Source of the DNA: Lycocorax pyrrhopterus obiensis
Lineage: Eukaryota > Chordata > Aves > Passeriformes > Paradisaeidae
Reading direction: 5' to 3'
Length of the DNA: 64,000 nt
Assembly: GCA_014706295.1 (NCBI GenBank)
Contig: JACSVZ010000024.1
Span: 5,060,128-5,124,127 of the forward strand
Positions 1 to 19,609 of the stretch are shown here, piece by piece. Both the position numbers and the translations under genes were made by a program. The notes below the pieces were generated by a model. That model was not told the origin of the DNA. It worked only from the letters and a program-made list of their open reading frames with translations, and made no database searches. How positions within the stretch are numbered: position 1 is the first letter of the stretch; each line of letters opens with the position of its first letter.

Positions 1-885
1 GAATTATTCAGCATTAAAAGGGGAGATTTTGGGTATAAATCCTTACCCTGATGAATTACTCAGCATTAAAAGGGGGGAATTGAGGTGCAGATCTTTACCC
101 TGATGAATTATTGAGCGTTAAAAGGGGGGATTTTGGGGCAGCTCTTCCCCCTGATGAATTACTCAGCGTTAAAAGGGGAGATTTTGGGTATAAATCCTTA
201 CCCTGATGAATTACTCAGTGTTTAAAGGGAGGATTTTGGGGCAGATCTTTACCCTGATGAATTATTGAGCATTAAAAGAAGGGATTTGGGGTGCAGATCT
301 TTACCCTGATGAATTATTGAGCGTTGAAAGGGGAGATTTTGGGTATAAATCCTTACCCTGATGAATTACTCAGCGTTAAAAGGGGAGATTTGGGGTATAA
401 ATCCTTACCCTGATTAATTACTCAGTGTTTAAAGGGAGGATTTTGGGGCAGATCTTTACCCTGATGAATTATTGAGCGTTAAAAGAAGGGATTTGGGGTG
501 CAGATCTTTACCCTGATGAATTATTGAGCATTAAAAGAAGGGATTTTAGATACAGATCTTTACCCTGATGAATTATTCAGCATTAAAAGGGGAGATTTTG
601 GGTATAAATCCTTACCCTGATGAATTACTGAGCATTAAAAGGGGGATTTTGGGTATAAATCCTTACCCCGATGAATTATTGAGCGTTAAAAGGGGGGATT
701 TTGGGGCAGCTCTTCCCCCTGATGAATTATTCAGCGTTAAAAGAAGGGATTTGGGGTGCAAATCTTCCCCCTGATGAATTACTGAGCGTTAAAAGAGGGG
801 ATTTGGGGTGCAGATCTTCCCCCTGATGAACTACTGAGCGTTAAAAGGGGGGATTTTGGGTGCAGATCTTCCCCCTGATGGATTA
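1..885. repeat. Minisatellite, ~51-57-bp unit
   Basis: Tandem copies of a unit containing CCCTGATGAATTA, CAGCGTTAAAAGGGG and ATTTTGGG(G)TATAAATCC, with substitutions and small indels. The array runs off the left edge, so its full length is unknown. It is intronic (upstream of CUB11). The 68-residue open frame in it is an artefact of the repeat. Confidence 0.93.
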
Positions 886-3295
886 AACCCAACTCTGGAT
901 TAAACAGCTGTGTCCCCACCCTGCCCCGTGCTGGGTGACACGGGAGGTGGAATCTGGAGCGGGATCATTCATTCCTCGCTTGTCCGAGGGTTTTTTTTCC
1001 TTCCTCTTTCCCACCGCTCTGTGAGGTTTTCGTTCCTCGAGCGCTTTGATTTCCCTGCCCGTGTGTTTGGGGACGGATTTTTAGGGATCCCGCCTGTGCA
1101 GCTCTCAGCTCTTGGGTTTCTCTGGTCAGGTTTATTCCGACAGCAACTCAGGAATTCCTCCCTGCAGGTTCTCACCTGGAGATTGTCACCCTCGGCACCC
1201 ACCCAAAAAAACCCCCAAACCTGCCCCTGGCTCTGGGATGGGCCCCGGGGGCTTCGCAGCGAAACCCACAAGCCTGTGGTGATATTTTGAACCCTCTGAG
1301 GCTTTTGCTGGGTCCAGTGCGGCAAATCCCCCTTTTCGTTTGGTTTTGAAGCTGTTTAAAATGGTGTTTTCCAAAGCTCTCCTGTTCACCTGGAATTCTG
1401 GCCACTTTCATCCCCCTGGAATGAAGGAGGATCCATTTGTTTGGTTGGGTTTTTTTTAGGCTGGCGGTTTTCCGTTTGGGTTTTTTTGTTGTTTTATTTT
1501 TCACCCCTTTTCCTGCTGGATGGGATCTTTTCCAAGGGAAATCAACCCTTGGGGGCTGACACAGAACACAAGCAACCAAAACAAAGTGGATTTTGTGGCC
1601 GTGCTGGGCCGGGGCTGGGCTGTCAGTTCAGTTCCCAGGTTTAGGGTGGGATTTTGGGGAAGAGCAGGACCGTGGTCCTTCAGTGTGACCCCGTCCTCTG
1701 GTACAAAAGAGCGGGAATTTGGCTTAAATATTAAGAAAAAGCTCTTTATTATGGGGGTGGAACCGGTTGTCCAAGGAGGTTGTGGATGCTCCAACCCTGG
1801 AATGTCCAAGGCCAGGTTGGACAGGGCTTGGAGCAACCTGGGACAGTGGAAGATGTCCCTGCCCATGGCAGAGGTTTTGGGACAAGAGGAGCTTTAAAGT
1901 CCATCCCAAACCCTTGGAATTCTTTGATCCCGTGTTTGTGGGGCCTCCAGCAGTGCTGAGGTCTCCACTTCCACCGGGATCTGCTGGCACCTGCTCACGA
2001 CCCATCAGCTTCCCTGGCACTTCCAGGGGGGAAAAAAAAGGCCTTGGACAAAAGTTTTGGCTCCCAAGACCTAAAACAGCTTCAGGGAGGGGTCTCAGGG
2101 CAGCCCCCAGGGCGGGAATGACCCCGGAGCTGGAGCTGGATCCATCCTGGCTCTGCTTCCTTTGGATTCTCCATGATTACATCCCGATCCCACCATGGCT
2201 TCACCCCCTTTGGCACAACAATTAAAGGTTAAGCAGCTGTAAATCAGGGGAGGAGGTGAAATCGAAGCTTTCTTGGGAGCAGCACTGAGGATTTTTATGG
2301 AATCAGGGTAGGAGCTGGCACTGGTGCCATGAATTATTCATTCCCGAGCGAAGGAATTTATACACGTGGTGGTAAATAGATGCAGATCCCTTGTGAATCC
2401 ACATGTCAGAGCAGAATTAGGACCTTAAAAATGTTGATTCCGTGAAGCTGGAGGTGGAGGGGGGGAGAGAGAGAGGAGAATAAATAATTTAGGCGGTGTA
2501 AAAGCAAACAAAACGCTCATTGTCACTCCAGTTCCCATAATCTAAATCACAATAGGGGGGTAATGAGGCAGGAAAAAAAGGGAAAAAGGGTCAGAGGGAG
2601 CAGTGATGGCTCCGTGGGGGTCACTGCGATTCCTGCTGGATGAGCTCCGCTCATTTTCTGCTCCAAAAAAATACTTGGGAGGAACTTTAGAGCCGGTTTT
2701 ATTACCCGCGGTAAATCAAGGAGGAAATGGGTTTAAATGGCTGAAGCGAGGGGGATTTTTTTATTCGTTTCTTTTCAAAAGGGGTTTTTTGGATTTGATG
2801 TTCGGCAAGCAGGGAATTGGGGTGGGTGAGGAAATCAGGGAATAAGATTTGGGGGAAAAGCGAGGGAGTTCACACGTGTGTAGTCAAGGTTCGAGGGCAC
2901 TGAACTCTCCTCACTGCTCATTTTTCCCAATTTTCCAGCGCTCTCCTTGTTTGGAGCCAAGTTGTACAACTCATTTATGCTCCTGATTTGTCTTTAAGGG
3001 TCCTTTTGGGGATTTTTTTTTTGCCTGGCAGTTTAATTTGAGATACCCCTTGGAAAATCTCACCCAGAACTTGCAGATTCAATGTGGATTTTCCCCAAAA
3101 AAACCCAGATCGGGTTGAGTTTTGCTCAGATTTGCTGCCTCACTCTCCCCCCATTCACAAAATGGGTTTTTAATGGGACACCGAGCGCTTTGAACCCCCA
3201 GCATTTGGGATTTAGGCAAAATCCACGTTAATGGTGATCCTGGCAAACAAAGCTGGGCAATTCCAGGAGATCCTCGCTCAGGCATGAGCTGCTTT
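886..3295. other. Intron sequence, mostly unique
   Basis: No exon-like frame with splice sites is seen on either strand. It contains one CR1 fragment (about 1765-1935) and several T-rich or A-rich homopolymer runs. Several short open frames exist, but none has a recognisable domain. Confidence 0.7.
1765..1935 (+). mobile_element. CR1 LINE 3'-end fragment
   Basis: Contains the CR1 3' landmarks GAGGTTGTGGATGCTCCAA, CCAGGTTGGACAGGG and TGTCCCTGCCCATGGCAG, then a degraded CCCAAACC tail. 5'-truncated and diverged. Confidence 0.8.
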
Positions 3296-3298
3296 TTG

Positions 3299-3716
3299 CT
3301 ATAAATGCAGAATTCAGTGTAAATGCAGATTTCAGTCTGAATGCAGAATTCAGTCTAAATACAGATTTCAGTTTAAATGCAGATTTCAGTCTGAACGAAG
3401 AATTCAGTGTAAATGCAGATTTCAGTGTAAATGCAGAATTCATTCTAAATGCAGATTTCAGTCTAAATGCAGATTTCAGTGTAAATGCAGATTTCAGTCT
3501 GAATGCAGATTTCACTTTAAATGCAGATTTCAGTGTGAATGCAGATTTCAGTTTAAATGCAGATTTCAGCCTAAATGCAGATTTCAGTCTGAATGCAGAT
3601 TTCAGCCTAAATGCAGAATTCAGTCTGAATGCAGATTTCAGTGTGAATGCAGAGTTCAGTCTAAATTCGGATTTCAGTTTAAATGCAGATTTCAGCCTAA
3701 ATGCAGAATTCTCAGC
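3299..3716. repeat. 18-bp minisatellite (AAATGCAGATTTCAGTCT)
   Basis: About 23 copies of an 18-bp unit with GTCT/GTGT/GTTT variants. Because 18 is a multiple of three, both strands are open through the array and give fake repeat peptides. Confidence 0.95.
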
Positions 3717-5473
<1,757 letters not shown>

Positions 5474-5574
5474 TAAAATTCGTGGGTGCAGGGCTGGGAT
5501 CTGGGCCTGGGAAGTGCTGCTGGCCAGGGGCTGGGAGGCTCTTGGCATTCCCTGCTGGAAACGTGTCCTCATCC

Positions 5575-5650
5575 CAAAAATCCTGGCTGGAAGGGCCCTC
5601 AGAGGTCATCCCGTGGGACCTGCCGAGGAAAGCAGGGTCAGATGGGAGAT
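5575..5650 (-). mobile_element. Possible CR1 fragment
   Basis: The string GGCTGGAAGGGCCCTCAGAGGTCATCC followed by GGACCTG and AGCAGGGTCAGAT resembles the 3' end of CR1 read on the minus strand. Short and diverged. Confidence 0.4.
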
Positions 5651-5750
5651 ACATTTGATTTGCACATTTTAATGCAGCCTGAGCTTGGCAAAACTGCAGG
5701 GATGGGGCTGCACAAACACCCTGGGCAGCCTCTGCTCACGGGCTGAGCTC

Positions 5751-5899
5751 AGTGTTATCAGTGTTATCAATGTTATCAGTGTTATCAGTGTTATCAATGT
5801 TATTGATGTTTTCGATGTTATCAGTGTTATCAGTGTTATCAGTGTTATCGATGTTATCAGTGTTATCAATGTTATCGATGTTATCAGTGTTATCAGTGT
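5751..5899. repeat. 9-bp tandem repeat (GTTATCAGT)
   Basis: About 16 copies of GTTATCA(G/A)T with a few GTTATCGAT and GTTTTCGAT variants; open in several frames for that reason. Confidence 0.95.
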
Positions 5900-6630
5900 G
5901 GGGTTTGTGCTCTGGGGTGCAAAACGAGCTGCGATATTTCAGGTGCTGCCTGGTGGGTTTTGGGGTGTCCCCATCCCTCACCCGGCCGTGCTCCCTCCCA
6001 TCCCTGCATCCCAGGGCTCTCTGAGCCGGCTCCAGGAATTTCTGTGCTTTGAGCTCTGAGGTGTCCAGGCCCTGGGCAGGATCATTCCCACGGGGGTTGA
6101 TCCATGCTCCTTTTCCAGCCTCCAGCTGAGGGAGGCACCTTGGCACAACCTATGGAAGCTCTGAGGTCGTGTGGGCACCCCCTCTTTTCTCCCTTTTTTG
6201 GGGGCTGGAATTAAATTAATGGTTAAAAACACCTTGAAAAGGTCTTTAAGGTGGTTGCGTGGAGCACTTCAGTGGGTTCCTGGTTAGGGATGATCCCAAC
6301 ACCCCCTGGAATGGCAGCACGTTCCTCCCAGCAGGCCTCATGCCAGGTTTTTTTGGGAATACAGACCCCAGCACGTGGTTAAATGCGGTTCTAGACAGAG
6401 AATGGGTTTTAAAAAAGAAATCCCCGGTGCTGGGAGAGCAAACCTGACTGAGGCTGGGAGACGTGGCAGGGAGGAGAATCCTTTGGGAAAATGTTGTCAG
6501 GTTTAGATGGGGATGACAAAAATTCCTTCTCCCCCAGGTCTGTGTTTTGATTCCTGGTGTGTGATCAGGAGAGGGGCTGCCTGGGATCTGTTATTCCCTG
6601 TGCAGGCAGCCTATGGATAACACTGGGACA

Positions 6631-6870
6631 GGATCATGGAATATTCTGAGCTGGGATAATCCACCAGGGTCATCCAGTCCAACAATCCCACCCTGGGCAT
6701 CCCTGGGAGCGGTGTCCAAACATTCCTGGAGTTCTGGAAGCCTCGGGAATGTGCCCATTCCCTGGGGAGCCTGGGCAGTGCCCAGCACCCTCTGGGGTCC
6801 TTTTCCTCATGTCCAAGCTGGCCTTGGACAATTCCCAGGGATCCAGAGGCAGCCACAGGTTCTCTGGGAA
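6631..6870 (-). mobile_element. CR1 fragment, minus orientation
   Basis: Starts ATCATGGAATATTCTGAG and continues GTCATCCAGTCCAACAATCC, CATCCCTGGGAGCGGTGTCC. This is the reverse complement of a CR1 3' region. The copies at 7036-7200 and 27970-28150 are from the same subfamily. Confidence 0.75.
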
Positions 6871-7035
6871 AGCTCTTCCCTCATTCCTTGCTGTGTGGGG
6901 TTGGTTTTTTGGGAAGGGGTTGTTTCCTTGCTGGTGTCTCCCTCAGAGCCGTGTCCGTGAACCTCCTCACTGGGATTCTCCTGCAGGAGCATCTCCCAGC
7001 CTGGATTTCGGGTGGTTCAGCTCATCCCAGCACAC

Positions 7036-7200
7036 CTGGAATATCCCGAGCTGGAAGGATCCACAGGGATCATCCAATCCAATCCCAGCCTGTGCATCCC
7101 TGGGAGCGGTGTCCAAACATTCCTGGAGCTCTGGCAGCCTTGGGAATGTGCCCGGCACCCTCTGGGGGAAGAACCTTTCCCTAAATCCAACCTAAGCATT
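7036..7200 (-). mobile_element. CR1 fragment, minus orientation
   Basis: CCTGGAATATCCCGAGCTGG, CATCCAATCCAATCCC and GGGAGCGGTGTCCAAACATT parallel the copy at 6631-6870. About 400 bases separate the two starts, which suggests a local duplication or nested insertion. Confidence 0.72.
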
Positions 7201-7280
7201 TTGGGGCTGTCCTGCAGAGCCAGGAGTTGGAAGGATGATCCTTGTGGATCAGGATATTCCATGGTTTTCCCACCTCTGGT
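7201..7280 (+). mobile_element. Short CR1 3' tail, plus orientation
   Basis: GTTGGAAGGATGATCC, TTGTGGATC and GGATATTCCATGG resemble the last ~60 bases of CR1. It abuts the minus-oriented copy, giving a head-to-tail junction. Confidence 0.5.
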
Positions 7281-7734
7281 GCCGTGTGAGGTTGGAATTG
7301 CTGCCACAGCCCAGCAGCAGCGGGGAGGGGGTGCAGGAGGGCACTGCCAGCTCTGCCCAGCACATCCAGGGGTTCACAAAGAGCAGCTTCCTGCATCTGC
7401 TCCGTGCTGAGGATCCTGTGGGACGAGGCTGGAGCCAGCCTGGAGCTGCTGCAGCTCCCTGGCGCATCCCAGGCTGGCCTGGCCGTGTCCCACAGCTGTG
7501 CCGGCGCCGCTGAGACACGTGGGGACAGCTCTGTCTGTGTCCCCAGTCCTCCTCGGGCCACTGCAGGACTGGTTCCTGCTGGACGTGGGGCTGATAACTG
7601 GTTCCGAGCACGGCTCTGCAGCCAGACCACGTTCTGCTGGGTTGGGTTCGTTCCAAGGCTGCAAATGGATTTTTGGACGGCGCGTTTCATTCTGTAAAGT
7701 GGCCGCAGGAATTGTGCCCGAGGGGCTGCGGCTG

Positions 7735-7885
7735 CCACATCCCTGGGAGGGACCAAGGCCAGCTTGGAGCAATTTGGGATTGGGAAAGGTGTCCCTGCCC
7801 ACTCAGGGGGGGAATTGGATGATTGAGGACCCTTCCCACCCAAAGCAGGGTGGGATTCTGTGCAGTGACAGCTGGGACTGTGCTT
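7735..7885 (+). mobile_element. CR1 3'-end fragment
   Basis: CATCCCTGGGAGGGACCAAG, GCCAGCTTGGAGCAA, GGTGTCCCTGCCCA and a CCTTCCCACCC tail ending GGGATTCTGTG match the CR1 3' terminus. Confidence 0.75.
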
Positions 7886-8465
7886 TAGAAGCCAACCCAG
7901 CACTAAACCTGCCAGGATTTGCTCCCTTTACACACTGAAACCTTGTCCATTACTGAATCCAGCAGGATTACAGCCACCGCAGGATTGGGGAGAGAAAATG
8001 TGCCCAGCCTGTGCTCTGGGAGCTGCAGGAATCCTCTCGCTGTGTCTCTGGTTCTTCTCCACCTCTATTCCAATCAGTAAATCCTTCGAGCACCCCCCTG
8101 CAAAAACCATGCCCAGGTTTTTCATGAGACTGGGGATTATCAGCCCTGTCTGTTCCCTCGGCTGAGGAAATTAATAGGTGTTGATTTCCAGGGCAGCTGG
8201 AAATAATGTGATTTCTGCTCTGTTTGTACAATTGGAATTTCCCAGCCCTGAGCCCCGCGTTTTTTCTGTGTTCCTTCTGCGAGGAAGTTGGGAGAGATGA
8301 GCTAAAACAGGGGAGGAGAACTCCGGGTTCTCCCTTGCTGGGTTACTCAGCTCTTACCTCTGCATGCTCCAAAGCCAGGAACAATTTGAGAGCGAGTGAA
8401 AGCTGCTGGTGTGAATGAGAAGTTATTTAAAGCCATTTCCCCCCCTGCCTCTCTGAAGGTCAAGC
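7886..8465. other. Intron sequence without recognised content
   Basis: No exon, array or mobile element recognised. Open frames here are short and lack domain motifs. Confidence 0.55.
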
Positions 8466-8556
8466 AGCACATCCACGAGCGGGGAGGGGACACGGGGAGG
8501 GAACACGGGGAGGGAACACAGGGAGGGAACACGGGGAGGGAACACGGGGAGGGACC
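8466..8556. repeat. 15-bp tandem repeat (GGGGAGGGAACACGG-like)
   Basis: About six copies of GGGGAGGGAACAC(G/A)G in a short block just upstream of the polypurine tract. Confidence 0.8.
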
Positions 8557-8689
8557 ACACTGCCAAGCGTGACTGGGCTTCCAGGAGCAGACTCAGCCTC
8601 TCCTCGCTCCTTCTCGCTTTGATTTTCCCTCGGGCTCGGTGGGGTTGGAGCAGGGCAGGAGCCCTGGCAGGGATGCAGGAGTTACCTTG

Positions 8690-9290
8690 AGATGGAGGAG
8701 GGAGAGGGGAGATGTGGAAGGGAAAAGCGGATGTGGGAGGGAGAGGGGAGAGGTGGGAAGAAGAAGGGAGTTGAGGGAGGGAGAGGGAGATGTGGGAAGG
8801 AGAGAGATGAATGGAGAGGGGAGGTTTGGAAAGAAGGGGAAGTGTGGGAAGGAGAGGGGAGATGGAAGGAGAAGGGAAATGTGGAAAGGAAAGGGAGATG
8901 GAGAGAGGAGAGGGGAGATGTGGGAGGGAGAAGGGGATGAAGGGGAAGGTGCAGGAAGGAAAAAGAAAGGAAAGGAAAGGAAAAAGAAAGGGAAAGGAAA
9001 GGGAAAGGGAAAGGGAAAGGGAAAGGGAAAGGGAAAGGGAAAGGGAAGGAAAGGAAAGGAAAGGAAAGGAAAGGAAAGGAAAGGAAAGGAAAGGAAAGGA
9101 AAGGAAAGGAAGGAAAGGAAAGGAAAGGAAAGGAAAGGAAAGGAAAGGAAAGGAAGGAAAGAAAGGAAAGGAAAGGAAAGGAAAGGAAAGGAAAGGAAAG
9201 GAAAGGAAGGAAAGGAAAGGAAAGGAAAGGAAAGGAAAGGAAAGGAAAGGGAAAAGGAAAGGGAAAAGGAAAGGGAAAAGGAAGGAAGAT
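8690..9290. repeat. 600-bp polypurine tract with (GGAAA)n core
   Basis: 8690-8960 is a degenerate GAGGGAGAGGGGAGATGTGG-type repeat. 8963-9288 is almost pure GGAAA/GGGAAA with scarcely a pyrimidine on the + strand. The long KGKERKG and SFPFLSF open frames come from this repeat. Such mirror-like purine tracts can form triplex (H-DNA) structures. Confidence 0.95.
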
Positions 9291-12453
<3,163 letters not shown>

Positions 12454-12889
12454 TGATGCCTTAAGATGCCTCCTAGGCACAGAGACTGGACAGAGTAAAG
12501 GATAAAAGTAGGTATTTATTTGAAGGGCCTTCAAGGTACACCCTGGGGAGCCAAAGGCTATTGCCAAGATGGACCCCGAGATGGACAACAGGTCACGAGT
12601 TTTCCACACTTTTATAAGTTTGGTTCATTTGCATATCAGGGTCAATTCTCCAATTAAAGCCCCAGTTAAATGATGTAATTCCCCTTAGCTACCCCCCCTT
12701 CAGAGACTCCTTGGTTTACACCCCTTGGGCTCAGGATGGTCCAGGTGTCCTTGAAGAGCAGCCCGGAGAGGCTTTGTTGTGTCTAACGAGCATGAGAGAG
12801 CAGAAAGTAACAGGCTACAAGAAGCTTCAAAGTTGCACACTAAGCAGTACAGAGTTTAAAAAATATAAAAGTTAAAACCAAAGGCATCA
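12454..12889 (-). mobile_element. Solo LTR, ~436 bp, TGATGCCTT...AAGGCATCA
   Basis: Perfect 9-bp inverted termini TGATGCCTT/AAGGCATCA with TG...CA ends. CCAG flanks both sides (12450-12453 and 12890-12893) as a possible short target duplication. On the minus strand, TATAAAAGTG (12608-12617) looks like a TATA box and AATAAATACC (about 12509-12518) like a poly(A) signal, in the order U3-R-U5. No coding region is attached, so it is a solo LTR of an endogenous retrovirus. The copy at 36088-36527 is the same family and orientation. Confidence 0.85.
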
Positions 12890-12893
12890 CCAG

Positions 12894-14312
<1,419 letters not shown>

Positions 14313-14324
14313 TGAAAAATGAGA

Positions 14325-14610
14325 GAGTCCCAGACTGGTTTAGGTTGGGAAGACCTTAAAGATCGTCTCATTCCACTCCTGCTGGGGAAAACTGTCCCAG
14401 GGTGCTCCAAGCCCTGTCCAACCTGGCCTGGGACACTGCCAGGGGTCCAAGGGGCAGCCACAGCTTCCTGTGGCCTCCCCACCCTCACAGGGAACAATTC
14501 CTTCCTGATCTCCACTCCAAAGCTCCTCCGTGTCAGTTTGAAGCCACTCTGTGCCCCCAGGACAGTTAAAGTCCTTCTGAGTGCCCAGGCTGTCCTGGGA
14601 TCTGCGGGTG
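14325..14610 (-). mobile_element. CR1 fragment, minus orientation
   Basis: TCCCAGACTGGTTTAGGTTGG, ACCTTAAAGATCGTCTCATT, GCCCTGTCCAACCTGGCC and ACAATTCCTTCCTGATCTCC are in the order expected for a reverse-complemented CR1 3' end. One of the better-preserved copies. Confidence 0.88.
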
Positions 14611-14619
14611 GGCAGTGCT

Positions 14620-14902
14620 GGGCTTGGAGCTGGGCTTGGAGCTGGAGCTGGGCTTGGAGCTGGACTTGGAGCTGGACTTGGAGCTGGGCTTGGAGCTGGA
14701 CTTGGAGCTGGGCTTGGAGCTGGACTTGGAGCTGGAGCTGGGCTTGGAGCTGGAGCTGGGGCTGGTGCTGGGGTTGGAGCTGGGGCTGGAGCTGAGGCTG
14801 GTGTTGGTGCTGGTACTTTTGCTGGGGTTGGTGCTGGGGCTGGAGCTGGGGCTGGTGCTGGTGTTGGTGCTGGTGCTTTTGCTGGGGCTGCTGCTGCGGT
14901 TG
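14620..14902. repeat. (GGAGCT/GGGCTT)n 6-bp-based repeat
   Basis: About 45 copies of GGAGCT, GGGCTT, GGACTT, GGTGCT variants, giving open frames in all phases (GAGLGA, SSSKPS, QLQAQL). Ends about 60 bases before the CUB12 exon. Confidence 0.95.
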
Positions 14903-14934
14903 GTATCCATGCAAAGGCTCAGGTGCAGTTTTAG

Positions 14935-16294
<1,360 letters not shown>

Positions 16295-16540
16295 AGGGAG
16301 CACAGAATCCCGGGATTCCTGAGGCTGGAAAAGCCCTCCGAGGTCACCGAGCCCAACCTGTGGCCAATCCCAGAGCACTGAGTGCCACATCCAGTCCTTC
16401 CTTGGGATGAGGGCTCCAAACCTCCCTGGGCTGCCCCTTCCAACCCTTTCCATGCAGAAATTCCTGCTGATGTCCAGCCTCCCCCTCTCCTGGCACAGCT
16501 TGAGGCCGTTTCCCCTTATCCTGTCACTTTTTCCTGGGAA
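16295..16540 (-). mobile_element. CR1 fragment, minus orientation
   Basis: GAATCCCGGGATTCCTGAGG, GGTCACCGAGCCCAACC, CCATGCAGAAATTCCTGC and GGCCGTTTCCCCTTATCC match the reverse complement of CR1, including the CCCTTRTCCTRTCACT region. It ends about 35 bases before the Sushi12 exon. Confidence 0.85.
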
Positions 16541-16544
16541 ATGA

Positions 16545-18300
<1,756 letters not shown>

Positions 18301-18660
18301 AGACCATGGAATTGTGGAGGCTGGAAAAGATCCTTAGGATCGTGGAGTGCAGCCATCAACCAGCGCCACACAAGTGCCACATCCACACGGTTTTGGGATC
18401 TTTGCAGGGATTGTGACTCCACCTGTGCTCTTCCCATGCAAGGATGGGGTCGGTGCAGCTCCTGGGCTGTAGGACAGGGAGACCACGGAATTGTGGAGGC
18501 TGGAAAAGATCCTTAGGATCGTGGAGTGCAGCCATCAACCAGCACCACACAAGTGCCACATCCACACATTTTTAGGATCTTTGCAGGGATTGTGACTCCA
18601 CCTCTGCTCTTCCCATGCAAGGATGGGGTCGGTGCAGCTCCTGGGCTTTAGGACAGGGCG
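18301..18660 (-). mobile_element. CR1 fragment duplicated in tandem (179-bp period)
   Basis: Two consecutive copies of AATTGTGGAGGCTGG...CCATCAACCAGC...AAGTGCCACATCCACAC...GATTGTGACTCCACCT, the reverse complement of a CR1 segment. They are separated by 179 bases (18301 and 18480) and nearly identical, which shows a recent local duplication of an old element. Confidence 0.85.
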
Positions 18661-19556
18661 GCCCTGACTCAACCCAGCACCAGCAGCTGCTGCAGGCGGC
18701 CAGGACCACGCTGCAGCATTGCCATTCCAGCATTCCCATTCCCATTCCAGCATTCCCATTCCAGCATTGCCATTCCAGCATTGCCATTCCAGTATTCCCA
18801 TTCCAGCATTCCCATTCCAGTATTGCCATTCCAGCATTCCCGTTCCCATTCCAGCATTGCCATTCCAGCATTGCCATTCCCATTCCAGCGTTCCTATTCC
18901 CATTCCAGCATTGCCATTCCCATTCCCATTCTAGCGTTCCCATTCCAGCATTCCCATTCCAGCATTCCCATTCCAGCATTGCCATTCCAGCATTGCCATT
19001 CCAGCATTCCCACTCCAGCATTCCCATTGCAGCATTGCCATTGCCATTCCAGCATTGCCATTCCCATTCCAGCATTCCCATTCCAGCATTCCCATTGCCA
19101 TTCCCATTCCAGCATTCCCACTCCCGCATTGCCGTTCCAGCATTGCCATTCCAGCATTGCCATTCCAGCATTCCCATTCCCATTCCCATTCCAGCATTCC
19201 CATTCCCACTCCAGCATTCCCATTCCAGCATTCCCATTCCAGCATTCCCATTCCAGGCAGCTCCAGAGGCTGATGCTTGTACACAAACTCCGAGCCCTGC
19301 TGTGTCCTGAGCTCATCCCTGGGCTGGGCCCAACTGCCTGGTTTAGTCTGCGAGTTCATTTGGAGCTGGGCTGGCACCGCCGTCGATGGCCTGGCTGCTG
19401 CTGCCACCCCGATCCTCGTTTCCCTGCCGGCTGCTCCAGGATCCAGGGCATGGATTTGGGTGATCCCAGCCCAAGCTCTGTTTTCCGTGGCTGCAGGCAG
19501 CTGGAGGAGCTCCGGGATTCTCAGTGGGAGTGAGAATCCACATGTGAAGAACTCTA
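18628..19556. repeat. Duplicated cassette, copy 1
   Basis: Left flank GTCGGTGCAGCTCCTGGGC..., a minisatellite of CCATTCCAGCATT(C/G)C units at 18719-19256, then a ~280-base right flank (GGCAGCTCCAGAGGCTGATG ... GGGATTCTCAG) and AATCCAC(A/G)T-TGAAGAACTC. The same flank-array-flank arrangement recurs at 26171-27838. Confidence 0.93.
18719..19256. repeat. (CCATTCCAGCATTC/G)n minisatellite
   Basis: Mixed 14-bp (CCATTCCAGCATTC) and 6-bp (CCATTC) units, about 540 bases. Open frames on both strands (SSIPIPAFPFQH; GNAGMGMLEW) are repeat artefacts. Confidence 0.95.
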
Positions 19557-19609
19557 TAATTTTATTGTCATGGAATCAAGCTGAAAATGCCCAGTTTTTG
19601 CCACAGAGT

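Noticed and set aside
2603..2845. 80-codon open frame in the first intron region
   Set aside because: No domain, no splice context and no similarity to CSMD; considered random.
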